NCBI RefSeq assembly: GCF_000010785.1
Contig: NC_013799.1
Location: 1,240,001 to 1,304,000 of the forward strand
Source of the DNA: Hydrogenobacter thermophilus TK-6
GTDB taxonomy: Bacteria > Aquificota > Aquificia > Aquificales > Aquificaceae
Length of the DNA stretch: 64,000 nucleotides
Reading direction: 5' to 3'
Shown here: positions 1 to 12,082 of the stretch, piece after piece
How the letters are laid out: each line of letters starts with the position of its first letter
How positions within the stretch are numbered: the first letter of the stretch is position 1
Notes under the pieces: generated by a model
Seen by the model: the letters and a program-made list of their open reading frames with translations, nothing else
The model's database searches: none
Told to the model about the DNA's origin: nothing
Program-made: the position numbers and the translations under genes

Positions 1-564
1 GTGTCCGCTCCAAAGGACGAGCAGGAGCTCAGGGACCTTCTTTACACTGCCATAAACTCTCACGGTCCTTTTGCCATAAGGTATCCGAGAGGACCAGCTT
101 ACGGTGTGCCCACAGAAGGCTTTAAAGAGGTGCCAATAGGTAGCTGGGAGATGCTTGTGGAGGGCGAGGATGCCGTCATCCTTGCAGTTGGCTATACAGT
201 ATATCAGGCGCTTAAGGCTTCGGAAATGCTAAAGGAGGAAGGCATAAAGGTGGGTGTAGTTAATGCAAGGTTTGTAAAACCTATGGATGATAGCATGCTT
301 GCGCATTTGTGCAAAACCTATCCAGTTTTTATAACTGTGGAGGACAATGTTATAGTCGGGGGGTTTGGTGCGGGGGTGTTGGAGTGGCTGTCCCAAAAAG
401 GCATTCTCAAAAGAGTTCTCACCATAGGTGTGCCAGATAGATTTATTGAGCATGGAAACCAGAACCTGCTAAGAAGCTTGGTGGGTATAGATGGTGAAGG
501 TATAGCCAACAGAGTAAGGGAGTTTCTAAGGCCCTTAAAAAGTTCAGAGCTTCACATCCTTTAG
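1..564 (+). CDS. dxs: 1-deoxy-D-xylulose-5-phosphate synthase, C-terminal part (cut by left edge)
   Basis: Condenses pyruvate with glyceraldehyde 3-phosphate using thiamine diphosphate, the first step of the MEP isoprenoid pathway (cytoplasm). Only the last 187 codons are present. The frame is open at base 1, so the GTG there is an internal valine and not a start. The fragment shows the end of the pyrimidine-binding domain (APKDEQEL at residues 3-10, IRYPRG at 26-31) and the transketolase C-terminal domain (VEDN, then GGFGAGVLEWL). The family is usually about 600-630 residues, so roughly two thirds is missing. Its stop lies 21 bases inside the convergent epimerase gene. The family call is firm. 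Confidence 0.93.
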   Translation: MSAPKDEQELRDLLYTAINSHGPFAIRYPRGPAYGVPTEGFKEVPIGSWEMLVEGEDAVILAVGYTVYQALKASEMLKEEGIKVGVVNARFVKPMDDSMLAHLCKTYPVFITVEDNVIVGGFGAGVLEWLSQKGILKRVLTIGVPDRFIEHGNQNLLRSLVGIDGEGIANRVREFLRPLKSSELHIL

Positions 565-1512
565 CCAGTCCCAGTTTTTTAAAGTCCACTCTACGGTTCT
601 CTTTATGCCTTCCTCAAGACTTACCTTTGGCTTCCAGCCCAGCATCTTTTGAGCTTTTTCTATGTCTGCCCATGTTGCCCTCATATCCGCCTTGTGAAAT
701 TCTCTGTACTCCACCTTTGCCTTTTTGCCCGTGTACTTTTCTATAAGCTCAATCACATAAGATAGCTGGTGAGGGTTGTTGTTTCCAAGATTGAATATTT
801 CATATCCCTTTGAGTTGAGTGCCAGGAGCGTACCTTCCGCTATATCGTCTATGTAAGTAAAATCTCTACTCTGAGTTCCATCACCGAATATCTCCAGGGG
901 TTTCCCTTCCAGCACCCACTTTATAAACCTAAACACGCTCATGTCAGGTCTTCCTGCAGGGCCGTAAACGGTAAAGTAGCGCACTATCAGCACATCAATG
1001 CCATAAAGGTAGTGGTAAGTGTAAGCTATAACCTCAGCGGATTTTTTTGAGGCAGCGTAGGGAGATATAGGGAAGTTTACCGGAAGCTCCTCTTTGAAGG
1101 GCATAGACTGTCCAGCATACAAAGACGAAGTGGAAGCAAGTAAAAACTTCTTTACACCAAATTCTTTGCAAAGCTCAAGGAGGTTAAGCGTTCCCATAGC
1201 GTTGGTGCTCATATAAATAAAGGGGTTTTCCATAGAGTATCTAACGCCGGCTCTTGCAGCCTCGTTTATAACGGCATCAAAGGAGTGAGCCTTAAAAACT
1301 TCCCTCAGAGAGCAAAAATCCTCTATGTCAAGCTGGTAGAAGGTGAAGTTTTTGTATTTTTTTAAGAGGTTTAATCTGTAGTTTTTTAGTTTCACATCAT
1401 AGTAATCGTTTAAGTTATCTACGCCAACTATCTGAATGCCCTTCTCCAAGAGCTTTTCCGATACCTTCCAGCCTATGAACCCCGCACAACCTGTGACTAA
1501 AAAGCTCTGCAT
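544..1512 (-). CDS. NAD-dependent sugar-nucleotide epimerase (UDP-glucuronate 4-epimerase-like)
   Basis: Extended short-chain dehydrogenase of 322 residues that probably interconverts UDP-sugars for LPS or other surface polysaccharides. The N-terminal NAD motif TGCAGFIG gives the GxxGxxG pattern at residues 8-14. The VDNLNDYYD stretch just after it is typical of the UDP-glucuronate/UDP-glucose 4-epimerase branch. The catalytic set is visible as STSS and YAASK (Tyr-x3-Lys). I start it at the ATG of MQSFLV because it sits right before the nucleotide-binding motif; longer starts would overlap the divergent ATPase gene. A TAAAAT lies 7 bases upstream of this ATG. Exact substrate cannot be read from sequence; GalE or another GDP/UDP-sugar epimerase is possible. 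Confidence 0.85.
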   Translation of the reverse strand: MQSFLVTGCAGFIGWKVSEKLLEKGIQIVGVDNLNDYYDVKLKNYRLNLLKKYKNFTFYQLDIEDFCSLREVFKAHSFDAVINEAARAGVRYSMENPFIYMSTNAMGTLNLLELCKEFGVKKFLLASTSSLYAGQSMPFKEELPVNFPISPYAASKKSAEVIAYTYHYLYGIDVLIVRYFTVYGPAGRPDMSVFRFIKWVLEGKPLEIFGDGTQSRDFTYIDDIAEGTLLALNSKGYEIFNLGNNNPHQLSYVIELIEKYTGKKAKVEYREFHKADMRATWADIEKAQKMLGWKPKVSLEEGIKRTVEWTLKNWDWLKDVKL

Positions 1513-1525
1513 TATAATCATTTTA
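1511..1525. promoter_or_regulatory. Ultra-short divergent promoter between epimerase and P-type ATPase genes
   Basis: The two start codons (1512 on minus, 1528 on plus) are separated by only 15 bases. The plus strand has TATAAT at 1513-1518, 9 bases before the ATPase ATG. The minus strand has TAAAAT (plus coordinates 1520-1525), 7 bases before the epimerase ATG. Each hexamer would place transcription start at or within a few bases of the ATG, so both mRNAs are predicted to be leaderless or nearly so. No TTGACA-like -35 is evident at the usual distance. Confidence 0.6.
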
Positions 1526-1527
1526 GC

Positions 1528-4035
1528 ATGCATCACCTATACCCCGATGATGTACTTTCTTTACTAAAGACCAGCTTTTTGGGACTGAGTGAGGAAGAAG
1601 CAAAGAGGAGATACCAGCAGTACGGAGCCAACCAGCTGACTGAAGAGGAAGAAAGTAAGTGGAGAGTACTTCTCAGGCAATTCACCAGTCCCTTTATAGT
1701 TATCCTGATGGTGGCGGGTCTTGTGGCTGTCTTTTTTGGGGACCTTGCGGATGGGATGGTGGTTTATGGGCTTGTAATTGCCAACGGTCTTATAGGCTTT
1801 TATCAGGAACTTAAGGCTATTGCATCCATAAAAGCTCTGAAAATGGTAAGCGCTCCAAGTATTAGAGTGATAAGAGATGGGAAAGAGAAGGAGGTAGAAG
1901 CCAAATATCTGGTGCCCGGTGATATAGTTCTTCTCTCAGAAGGTGATATGGTTCCTGCTGACATAAGGTTGCTGGAGTCAAGTGGGGTAGTTGTAGATGA
2001 AGCTTTGCTTACAGGTGAGTCTTTACCTGTAGAAAAACTTTCCCATGCTGTGCTTGCAGAAGACACACCTCTATATGCCAGGTCCAACTGTCTCTATAGA
2101 GGAACCACCCTGCTGAGAGGAAAAGCTGTTGGTGTTGTCTTTGCAACTGGTGATAACACCGAAATTGGTAAGATAGCAAAGAGGATGAAAGAAAAGTCTC
2201 CAGAAAGCCCGCTTACAAGAGCTTTGGGGGAGTTTGGCAAAAAGTGGGTGTTGGCACTTCTGGTAATTTTAATCTTTCTTGTAGTGGTAGGCGTGCTTCA
2301 GGGGAGGGATATAAAAGATTTGGTATTTTTTGCTATAGCACAGCTGGTTTCTGCAGTTCCAGAAGGTCTTCCCATAGTAGTTACTATAGCCTTGGTAGTG
2401 GGTGCCATCAGACTATCCAGAGAGAAGGTTCTTGTAAAACACCTTCCTGCGGTAGAAACTCTTGGAAGCGCTACATACATATGCTCCGATAAAACTGGAA
2501 CATTAACTGTTGGAAGATTAAGAGTGGAGGAGTTTATAAGCTATGATAGGTCAAAGCTCTTTCTTGGGGCTACTTTGTGCAACGATGCGGAAAAAGACAG
2601 AGGCGATCCCTTAGAGATAGCTCTTCTTGAGTGGCTGGATAAAGAGAGGGTAAACTGGGCTTTTTTGAGAGAAGCTTATAAAAGGGTTTGGGAGCACCCC
2701 TTTGATGTAAAGAGGAGATTGATGGCTGTGGTGGTATCTACAGGTGAAAGCTTGGACTTTTACATAAAGGGCGCTCTGGAGAGCTTATCTTTAATGTGTG
2801 AAAGAGATTGTCCTCAGGAAATATACAAAGCTCACGACAGTATGGCGCAGAAGGGTCTTAGAGTCTTAGCCTTTGGATATGCAAAACTCAGCAAGGTCCC
2901 GGAAAGTTTGGAAGAGGTCAAGATAAAGATAGTGGGGCTTGTAGGATTTTTAGACCCACCTAAGGAAGGTGCAAAAGAGGCAGTAGAAACAGCTCATAAG
3001 GCAGGCATAAGAGTCATAATGATCACGGGGGACAACCTCCTTACCGCTAAAACTATAGCAAGTAAGGTGAGCATCTACCGAGAGGGAGACATAGCTATTG
3101 AGGGCAAGGATCTGGAAAAGTTTAGCGATGAAGAGCTTTACCATCTTTTGAAGAGAGTCTCGGTGGTAGCTCGTGCAACTCCCGAGGATAAGTATCGCAT
3201 AGTGAGGGTGCTTCAGGCAAAGGGAGAGGTGGTGGCTGTAACTGGTGATGGTGTCAACGATGTGCCAGCTCTTAAGGTGGCGGACCTGGGCATAGCTATG
3301 GGTTCAGGCTCTCAGGCTGCAAAGGATGCATCAAAGATGATCTTGTTGGACAACAACATAGCAATAATAGTGAACGCAGTAAAGAGGGGAAGGCTTATAG
3401 CAAAAAACATATCTAAGGTGATAAGGTATCTGCTATCCACCAACGCTTTTGAGATGATTTACAATTCCCTTGCCATACTGAGCGGTTTCCCATTGCCTTT
3501 CTATGCTACTCAGATACTGTGGATAAACCTCGTAACTGACGGCATGCAGGACAAAGCCTATCCTTTTACCAAGTACGAAGGTGATCCCATGAAGGAAAAA
3601 CCAAAGAGTCCCGAGAAGGTTTTTGTGGGGAGAAGCCAGGTTTTTAATGTGGCGTACAACGGGCTTATAATGGGTATATGCCACTACTTTTTGTTTAAGT
3701 ATCTTCTAACCATCTATCCTTACCAAATAGCCCTAACAATTAGTTTCACATCAGCGGTAATAAGCCAGTGGGCTGTAGGCATTCAGGAGATAGGGGAAAA
3801 GCCCTTCTTTAAAAATCCCTTAGAGTACCTCCAACTAAACCTTTACATTTACTTAGGCATATTCTTAGGCTTGATGCTCCAGCTTACAGCCATCTACCTA
3901 ATCCCTCACTACTTACATGCAATAAGCTTGTCCTTAGAACACCTTCCTTATGCACTTCTGTGTCCGCTGCTTACCTTCTTGGGCGTGGAGTTAAGAAAGT
4001 GGATAGCATATATTTTATACCATGAGAACGCTTAA
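1528..4035 (+). CDS. P-type cation-transporting ATPase (P2-type, Ca2+-like)
   Basis: Integral membrane pump of 835 residues that moves a cation at the expense of ATP. Visible marks: N-terminal cation-ATPase domain (GLSEEEAKRRYQQYGANQL), actuator-domain loop TGES, PEGLP in membrane helix 4 as in P2 ATPases, phosphorylation site DKTGTLT, hinge TGDGVND, and a C-terminal block of membrane helices (LLSTNAFEMIYNSLAIL). Length and PEGLP favour Ca2+ or a related Ca2+/Mn2+ pump over heavy-metal P1B types, which carry CPC in helix 4. The start is the ATG that begins the conserved N-terminal domain; the -10 hexamer lies 9 bases upstream. The last codons overlap the DUF29 gene by 14 bases, so the two are probably co-transcribed. 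The ion itself is not determined. Confidence 0.9.
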   Translation: MHHLYPDDVLSLLKTSFLGLSEEEAKRRYQQYGANQLTEEEESKWRVLLRQFTSPFIVILMVAGLVAVFFGDLADGMVVYGLVIANGLIGFYQELKAIASIKALKMVSAPSIRVIRDGKEKEVEAKYLVPGDIVLLSEGDMVPADIRLLESSGVVVDEALLTGESLPVEKLSHAVLAEDTPLYARSNCLYRGTTLLRGKAVGVVFATGDNTEIGKIAKRMKEKSPESPLTRALGEFGKKWVLALLVILIFLVVVGVLQGRDIKDLVFFAIAQLVSAVPEGLPIVVTIALVVGAIRLSREKVLVKHLPAVETLGSATYICSDKTGTLTVGRLRVEEFISYDRSKLFLGATLCNDAEKDRGDPLEIALLEWLDKERVNWAFLREAYKRVWEHPFDVKRRLMAVVVSTGESLDFYIKGALESLSLMCERDCPQEIYKAHDSMAQKGLRVLAFGYAKLSKVPESLEEVKIKIVGLVGFLDPPKEGAKEAVETAHKAGIRVIMITGDNLLTAKTIASKVSIYREGDIAIEGKDLEKFSDEELYHLLKRVSVVARATPEDKYRIVRVLQAKGEVVAVTGDGVNDVPALKVADLGIAMGSGSQAAKDASKMILLDNNIAIIVNAVKRGRLIAKNISKVIRYLLSTNAFEMIYNSLAILSGFPLPFYATQILWINLVTDGMQDKAYPFTKYEGDPMKEKPKSPEKVFVGRSQVFNVAYNGLIMGICHYFLFKYLLTIYPYQIALTISFTSAVISQWAVGIQEIGEKPFFKNPLEYLQLNLYIYLGIFLGLMLQLTAIYLIPHYLHAISLSLEHLPYALLCPLLTFLGVELRKWIAYILYHENA

Positions 4036-4516
4036 TAAGGAAGAGCTAAAGGAGCTGTACGATAAGGATTTTCCCCTTTGGGTTGAGATAAACCTGCAGC
4101 TTCTTAAGGAGAAAGCTTATGACCTTGTAGACTGGGAGAACCTCTTAGAGGAGATAGAGGATATGGGAAGGTCTGACCTTAAAGAGTGCATAAGCCACTT
4201 GGCGGTTATTTTAGAATATCTTTACAAGTGGGATAACTTCAAAAACTTGGCAGGTAGTGAGTCCGCTGGCAAAAGCTGGTTTAGGAGTGTGGAAAATGCA
4301 AGAATGGAAATCTTAGATATACTTGATATGTATCCCAGTTTAAGAAAAAAATTACCTTCTGAATTGGCTATAGCGTGGAAGCGTGCCAGAAGAAGGCTTG
4401 AGTATTGGCTTAAAGATAACGACTACGACCCTGAAAAGTTTAACATTCCTGAAAAATGCCCTCACACTTACCAAGAAGCCATGAGTAGAGATTTAAGAAA
4501 GGAGCTAAAACCATAA
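4022..4516 (+). CDS. DUF29 family protein, copy 1
   Basis: Cytoplasmic protein of 164 residues belonging to DUF29, a family of unknown function. The hallmarks are LYDKDFPLW near residue 12, DWENLLEEIEDMG near residue 38, a helical LEYLYKWDN segment, and a C-terminal PEKCPHTYQEAM stretch. It begins inside the end of the ATPase gene (ATG within CATGAGAACGC), so translation is probably coupled. A close paralogue lies about 56 kb away at 60538-61020 on the other strand; most positions are identical by eye, including MRTL-KEELK-LYD and SRDL near the end. No function is known to me; DUF29 proteins often occur as multi-copy families in cyanobacteria and thermophiles. Confidence 0.85.
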   Translation: MRTLNKEELKELYDKDFPLWVEINLQLLKEKAYDLVDWENLLEEIEDMGRSDLKECISHLAVILEYLYKWDNFKNLAGSESAGKSWFRSVENARMEILDILDMYPSLRKKLPSELAIAWKRARRRLEYWLKDNDYDPEKFNIPEKCPHTYQEAMSRDLRKELKP

Positions 4517-4557
4517 CAACGCCCTTTTTTTAGCTTTGAGGTTTATATTTATAAAAA

Positions 4558-6102
4558 ATGTCCAGCAGAGAGGAAATCCTCAGAAAAATAGATATAGTGG
4601 AGGTCATATCCTCTTACATAGACCTTAAGAAGGTAGGGAGCAATTACAGTGCCAGGTGTCCTTTCCATCCGGATGACACACCATCATTTTTCGTATCCCC
4701 CAGCAGAGGCATTTTTAAGTGTTTTGGTTGCGGTGTAGGTGGTGATGCCATAAAGTTCGTTGCCCTTTACGAAAACATAAGTTATTCGGAAGCTCTCATA
4801 AAGCTTGCCAAAAGGTACGGCATACCCCTTAAGATAAGGGAGGACAGAAAGGACTCAAAGGTAATACGCATACTTGAGCTGGTGGCAGATTACTATCACA
4901 ATGCTCTCAAAAAAAGTCCTCATGCGGTAGACTACCTAAAAAGCAGAGGCGTTTCTTCAAGAAGCATTCAAAAGTTTAGGCTGGGTTTCTCCCCTTCCTC
5001 TGAGGAGCTGGTAAATTTCCTCAGAAAAGAAGGGCTGATAGATGCTTACGAAAAAACTGGCAACTTGGTAAAGATAGATGAAGGTATTTACAGGGATCTC
5101 TTTACAGGAAGGGTAGTAATACCCATAAGGGATGAGAGGGGAAGATGCATAGCCTTTGGTGGAAGAGTTCTTTACGAAGGAAAGCCTAAATACATAAACT
5201 CCCCAGAGAGTGAGTTTTTTAAAAAGAGGGAGGTTATGTTTGGACTTTACGAAGGCAAAGAACACATAAAAGATATGGGCTTTGCCATAATAGTTGAGGG
5301 TTACTTTGATGTTATAAGCATGCACGATGAGGGCTACAAAAACACCGTTGCACCTCTTGGCACCTCTTTTGGTGAGGAGCATGCCAAGCTTCTCTCCAGA
5401 TACACAAAAGATGTGATTCTTTTATTTGACGGTGATAGTGCGGGGAAGAGAGCCATAAGACAGACAGCACCCTATTTGCTTTCACAGGATATTAAGGTGA
5501 GAGTGGCATACCTCCCCGAAGGTGAGGATCCCGACACACTGGTAAAAAGAGATAAAGAGCTTTTGCGTTTGCTTCTTGAAGGAGCAAAGGACATATTTGA
5601 GCTATTTATAAAAATGCTCAGGGAAGGTCAGAAGGAGGCTCTTAAGGACCTTGTATACTTTGCCGGCTTTGTCAAAAATAAGGTGTATCAGCATGATATT
5701 CTGAGAGAAGCAAGCCAAGTAAGTGGATTTGCGCTCAGCGCTTTATACGACCAACTGCCTAAGGTTCAGAGGAAGGAAGAAAAAGAAGAGGATGAAAAAC
5801 TGACCTATGCGGAGAGGATTTTTCTGCTTGGCCTTATGAAGTTGGGAAAGGAAGAATATCTTAAGGATGTTCTGCTCTCACCCAATGCCATGAGGATAGC
5901 CGAACACATACTCTCTGGAGATTATCACTTGGTACCAGAAAGTGTCAAGAATGCCAAGGTTTACGACCTTGAGTCTGCATTTCTGGCAAGCTGTGAGATG
6001 CTAAAAATAGGGAAAGAGGAGTTTAAGGAAGGTGTAAAGAGTATAAAAGATATGAGGGAAGAAAAGAGTCAGCAGGTTGTGAGGTTCAGAAAGCGGATTT
6101 GA
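4558..6102 (+). CDS. dnaG: DNA primase
   Basis: Synthesises RNA primers for lagging-strand and initiation synthesis at the replication fork. The N-terminal CHC2 zinc ribbon is clear: CPFHPDDTPSF with CFGCGVGGDAI about 20 residues later. The TOPRIM catalytic domain follows, with the IIVEGYFDVI and LLFDGDSAGKRA motifs that hold the metal-binding acidic residues. At 514 residues it is shorter than the roughly 580-residue E. coli protein, with a reduced C-terminal helicase-binding region. A TATATT hexamer ends 8 bases before the ATG and there is no clear Shine-Dalgarno sequence, fitting a leaderless transcript. cimA follows after 17 bases. Confidence 0.96.
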   Translation: MSSREEILRKIDIVEVISSYIDLKKVGSNYSARCPFHPDDTPSFFVSPSRGIFKCFGCGVGGDAIKFVALYENISYSEALIKLAKRYGIPLKIREDRKDSKVIRILELVADYYHNALKKSPHAVDYLKSRGVSSRSIQKFRLGFSPSSEELVNFLRKEGLIDAYEKTGNLVKIDEGIYRDLFTGRVVIPIRDERGRCIAFGGRVLYEGKPKYINSPESEFFKKREVMFGLYEGKEHIKDMGFAIIVEGYFDVISMHDEGYKNTVAPLGTSFGEEHAKLLSRYTKDVILLFDGDSAGKRAIRQTAPYLLSQDIKVRVAYLPEGEDPDTLVKRDKELLRLLLEGAKDIFELFIKMLREGQKEALKDLVYFAGFVKNKVYQHDILREASQVSGFALSALYDQLPKVQRKEEKEEDEKLTYAERIFLLGLMKLGKEEYLKDVLLSPNAMRIAEHILSGDYHLVPESVKNAKVYDLESAFLASCEMLKIGKEEFKEGVKSIKDMREEKSQQVVRFRKRI

Positions 6103-6119
6103 ATTATATTTAAACTCCT

Positions 6120-7703
6120 ATGGAGCAGGTTTTTATCTACGACACCACCTTGAGGGATGGCTCGCAGGCAGAAGGTATAAACTTTTCCGTAGAGGATAAG
6201 ATGCGCATACTTCAAAAACTGGACGAATTTGGAGTGCATTACATAGAGTGCGGATGGCCCGGTGCGAACCCAAAAGACACTATTCTCTTTGAAAGGCTGA
6301 GAAAGATAAAAACTCAAAATGCCAAAATAGTAGCCTTTGGTGCAACAAGAAAAGCTGGAAAGAAGGCGCACGAAGATAAGCAGGTGGAAAACCTTTTGAA
6401 ATCGGGTGCCAAGGTGATAACCGTATTTGGCAAGAGCTGGGACTTTCATGTAACGCATGCCATAGGGACCACCTTAGAGGAAAACCTGGACATGGTTTAC
6501 GAGACGGTAAGCTATCTTAAAAAGCATGTGGAGGAGGTTATCTTTGACGCAGAGCACTTCTTTGACGGATACAGGCACAACGAAAGCTATGCTTTTAAGG
6601 TATTGGAGGCAGCTTTTCAGGCAGGTGCGGACTGGATAGTCCTCTGCGATACCAACGGTGGCACCCTTCCCAATGAGGTTTATGAGATAACCAAAAAGGT
6701 TGTACAAAAGTTTCCACAGGCACGCGTAGGCATACACGCTCACAACGATTCAGATACTGCTGTGGCTAACTCTCTTATGGCGGTGCTTGCAGGTGCAAGG
6801 CAGGTTCACGGCACTATAAACGGCTTGGGGGAAAGAACGGGCAATGCTAATCTGTGTTCCATAATACCTAACCTTCAGCTCAAGCTGGGCTTTAGTGTAG
6901 TGCCTTCCCAAAACCTCAAAAAGCTCACCGAGCTTGCTCACTTTGTCTCCGAAATCTCCAACACGCCACTGCCCAAAAACATGCCTTATGTAGGGGAGAG
7001 TGCTTTTACCCACAAAGCAGGCGTACACGCCTCTGCAGTTATGAAAAGGTCAGAAACATACGAACACATAGACCCTTCTTTGGTAGGAAACAGAAGGAAG
7101 GTGACAGTGTCTGACCTTTCTGGAAGGAGTAATATACTTTACAAGCTCAGGGAAATGGGGCTTGAGGTGGATGATAAGTCCCCTGAGCTTATCAAACTCC
7201 TTGAAAAGATAAAGGAACTTGAGAAGGAAGGCTACCACTTTGAAGCAGCTGAAGCTTCTTTTGAGCTTCTTTGCAAGAGGCATTTTGGGCTTGTTAAAAA
7301 CTATTTTGACCTTGATGCTTACAGGGTGCTAATAGCCAGAAGGAGTACAGACCTATCTCCTGTTTCGGAAGCCACCGTAAGACTCTATGTGGAAGACATA
7401 AAGGAGCATACAGCAGCTCTTGGTAACGGACCAGTGAGCGCCCTTGACAGAGCCCTCAGAAAAGCCTTGGAAGAGTTTTATCCAAGCCTTAAAGATGTTC
7501 AGCTCATAGACTACAAGGTGAGAATAGTTAACGAATCGGAGGGTACATCTGCCAAAGTGAGGGTGCTTATAGAATCTACCGATGGTAGAAGAAAGTGGGG
7601 AACGGTGGGAGTTTCGGAAAACATAATAGAAGCCTCTTGGATAGCCTTAACTGATAGCCTCGTATATAAACTCTTAAAAGACGAAGAAGAGGGTATAATG
7701 TGA
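6120..7703 (+). CDS. cimA: (R)-citramalate synthase
   Basis: Condenses acetyl-CoA with pyruvate to citramalate, the threonine-independent entry into isoleucine biosynthesis. Member of the alpha-isopropylmalate synthase family: [13 protein letters not shown] at the N-terminus (metal/substrate loop), the metal-binding GIHAHNDSD, and a C-terminal LeuA regulatory domain ending near [13 protein letters not shown]. The 527-residue length and the [11 protein letters not shown] segment match the CimA group (TIGR00977 type) rather than LeuA. A TATATT ends 9 bases before the ATG. The gene's last codons hold the TATAAT that probably drives the next gene. Confidence 0.9.
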   Translation: MEQVFIYDTTLRDGSQAEGINFSVEDKMRILQKLDEFGVHYIECGWPGANPKDTILFERLRKIKTQNAKIVAFGATRKAGKKAHEDKQVENLLKSGAKVITVFGKSWDFHVTHAIGTTLEENLDMVYETVSYLKKHVEEVIFDAEHFFDGYRHNESYAFKVLEAAFQAGADWIVLCDTNGGTLPNEVYEITKKVVQKFPQARVGIHAHNDSDTAVANSLMAVLAGARQVHGTINGLGERTGNANLCSIIPNLQLKLGFSVVPSQNLKKLTELAHFVSEISNTPLPKNMPYVGESAFTHKAGVHASAVMKRSETYEHIDPSLVGNRRKVTVSDLSGRSNILYKLREMGLEVDDKSPELIKLLEKIKELEKEGYHFEAAEASFELLCKRHFGLVKNYFDLDAYRVLIARRSTDLSPVSEATVRLYVEDIKEHTAALGNGPVSALDRALRKALEEFYPSLKDVQLIDYKVRIVNESEGTSAKVRVLIESTDGRRKWGTVGVSENIIEASWIALTDSLVYKLLKDEEEGIM

Positions 7704-7707
7704 TCCT

Positions 7708-8090
7708 ATGAAGAGGGTGCTTTTCCTTTTCTCTCTCTTTCTCCTTTCCATGGCAGAACCAGTAAAGCTCAGCAAAAACATACATATAAAAGTTATTGAT
7801 GCGGAAGGTATTACCCACCATCTGAGAGGGATAAGTTGTAATGGTAGGGATTATCTGAAAGTTAGTGAGGGGAGCATAGAGTATTCTATACCTTTTGAAA
7901 GCATAAAACACATAAAAGTGCTCTCCCAAAAGGAGGGTATCCTTGATATAAATGTGGAGCTTACAAATGGAATAGAAAGGCGCATAAGCGTAAGTGCCAA
8001 CACCTATTGCACATCCCAATCTGAACTGGGTAAAGCAAGCTTTTACATTAAGGATGTGAGAGATATCTTTATAGAAAAAGGAGAGCAAAG

Positions 8091-8094
<4 letters not shown>
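7708..8094 (+). CDS. Small exported protein of unknown function
   Basis: 128 residues with a cleavable signal peptide: KR near the start, hydrophobic VLFLFSLFLLSM, and cleavage probably after SMA, before EPVKL. The mature part is mixed beta/alpha with an ending INVELTNGIERR-like repeat feel but no family I recognise. TATAAT at 7694-7699 lies 8 bases upstream of the ATG and sits inside the last codons of cimA. The stop overlaps the start of ctpA (ATGA), so it is probably translated together with that periplasmic protease; a role as a periplasmic partner or substrate is only inference. Confidence 0.75.
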
Positions 8095-10708
<2,614 letters not shown>

Positions 10709-10712
10709 TGTG

Positions 10713-10731
10713 ATAAAATATTCTAAGGAGG
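10713..10731. promoter_or_regulatory. Divergent promoter with one leaderless side and one Shine-Dalgarno side
   Basis: Thirty bases separate the Nudix start (10708, minus) from the coiled-coil gene start (10739, plus). On the minus strand TATTTT (10715-10720) is 6 bases from the ATG. On the plus strand overlapping TAAAAT (10714-10719) is 19 bases from the ATG, and that leader carries a strong AAGGAGG at 10725-10731, 7 bases before the start. The same AT-rich core thus seems to serve both directions. Confidence 0.5.
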
Positions 10732-10738
10732 ATGAGCT

Positions 10739-11020
10739 ATGCAAGAGGAAAAAAAAGAGGAGATGAACCTCAAAGAAGAGATTGAAAGGCTGGAAAAGGA
10801 GCTGAAAGCCCTCAAGGAGAAGATAGGTATTGAGGAAAAACCTATGCTACAAGTACCTATTGAAAAGGCAAAGGAGATTACCACTAGCCTTTTGGATGTT
10901 GCCAACAGGATCATAAAGGTAGCTTCAGCTGCAGCATCAGGTGCCATAGAAGGTGCTAAAAAGGAGCTGGAAAAGTCAAAGAAGGAGCAAAAGCAGGAAG
11001 AAGAGAAAAAAGAGCAGTAA
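10739..11020 (+). CDS. Small charged coiled-coil protein, unknown
   Basis: 93 residues, extremely rich in Glu and Lys. Residues about 8-32 form a predicted coiled coil (LKEEIERLEKELKALKEKI), followed by a central alanine-rich amphipathic helix (IIKVASAAASGAIEGA) and another charged tail. It has no signal peptide. A good ribosome-binding site AAGGAGG precedes the ATG by 7 bases, unlike most genes around it. thrC follows after three bases, so it is probably the first gene of a thrC-tsaC operon. I do not recognise a family; low complexity makes any distant match unreliable. Confidence 0.7.
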   Translation: MQEEKKEEMNLKEEIERLEKELKALKEKIGIEEKPMLQVPIEKAKEITTSLLDVANRIIKVASAAASGAIEGAKKELEKSKKEQKQEEEKKEQ

Positions 11021-11023
11021 GTT

Positions 11024-12082
11024 ATGAACTATTGGCGCGGTATAATAAATAAATACAGGGAATATTTGCCTATTTCAGAAAACACACCTGTTATAACTCT
11101 CTGTGAGGGAAATACTCCTCTTATACACGCGGAAAATCTCGCCAGGGAGATAGGCTTTAAAGGGGAGATATATCTCAAATATGAGGGACTAAACCCTACG
11201 GGATCCTTTAAAGACAGAGGGATGACCCTTGCCATATCAAAAGCTGTAGAAGCTGGAAAAAAGGCTGTTATATGTGCTTCTACAGGAAATACCTCCGCTT
11301 CTGCTGCGGCTTATGCTGCAAAAGCTGGGCTCAAAGCTTATGTGCTTCTTCCCAAAGGTGCAGTGGCACTGGGAAAACTCTCTCAAGCAGTTATGTACGG
11401 TGCAAAGGTTATAGCCGTGCAGGGAAACTTTGACGATGCTCTTTATATGGTGAGAAAGATAGGTGAGCTTTTGCCGGTTGAAATAGTCAACTCGGTAAAC
11501 CCCTTCCGTATAGAGGGGCAAAAGACTGCAGCCTTTGAGGTATGTGATGCCTTGGGCGAAGCGCCAGATTATCACTTTATACCAGTAGGCAACGCAGGAA
11601 ACATAACCGCTTACTGGAAAGGATACTTGGAGTATTACCGCGTCGGGAAGATAAGGAAACTCCCTAAGATGATGGGATGGCAGGCGGAAGGTGCTGCTCC
11701 AATAGTGAAAGGCTATGTTATAAAAAATCCGCAAACTATAGCCAGCGCCATAAGGATAGGAAATCCTTACAGCTGGCAACAGGCTCTTGCCGCAGCTAAC
11801 GAATCAAAGGGAAGAATAGATGCTGTAAGTGATGAGGAGATCCTAAATGCATACAAGCTGGTGGCTTCAAAGGAAGGTATCTTCTGCGAGCCTGCCTCCG
11901 CAGCCAGCATAGCGGGGCTCATAAAGCTGGTAAGGGAGGGCTACCTTAGTGGTAAGGAGGTGGTGGTATGCACCCTTACGGGAAATGGGCTTAAGGACCC
12001 CAGCACCGCTATGAGCGTGTGCCAAGAACCCATCACCTTACCCCCAGACATAGAGAAGGTGCTGGAGGTGATAGAGCTATGA
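11024..12082 (+). CDS. thrC: Threonine synthase (first of two)
   Basis: PLP enzyme converting O-phosphohomoserine to threonine. 352 residues, the short prokaryotic class. Visible: LCEGNTPLI, the PLP lysine region GLNPTGSFKDRGM, substrate-binding CASTGNTSASAAAYAA, and the PLP-phosphate loop PVGNAGNITAYWKGY. A second, longer threonine synthase-like gene lies at 53806. The two differ in the N-terminus, the other copy having a zinc-ribbon-like extension. Which one is the main enzyme is unclear. The stop overlaps the tsaC start (ATGA). Confidence 0.92.
   Translation: MNYWRGIINKYREYLPISENTPVITLCEGNTPLIHAENLAREIGFKGEIYLKYEGLNPTGSFKDRGMTLAISKAVEAGKKAVICASTGNTSASAAAYAAKAGLKAYVLLPKGAVALGKLSQAVMYGAKVIAVQGNFDDALYMVRKIGELLPVEIVNSVNPFRIEGQKTAAFEVCDALGEAPDYHFIPVGNAGNITAYWKGYLEYYRVGKIRKLPKMMGWQAEGAAPIVKGYVIKNPQTIASAIRIGNPYSWQQALAAANESKGRIDAVSDEEILNAYKLVASKEGIFCEPASAASIAGLIKLVREGYLSGKEVVVCTLTGNGLKDPSTAMSVCQEPITLPPDIEKVLEVIEL

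Noticed and set aside
4503-4535. AGCTAAAA / TTTTAGCT inverted repeat between the DUF29 gene and dnaG
   Set aside because: A/T-rich 8-pair stem with a 17-base loop and no proper T run after it; weak as a terminator and may be chance.
11237-11779. 180-codon open frame on the minus strand inside thrC
   Set aside because: Antisense shadow of a well-conserved PLP enzyme; no ribosome-binding site and no known motif.
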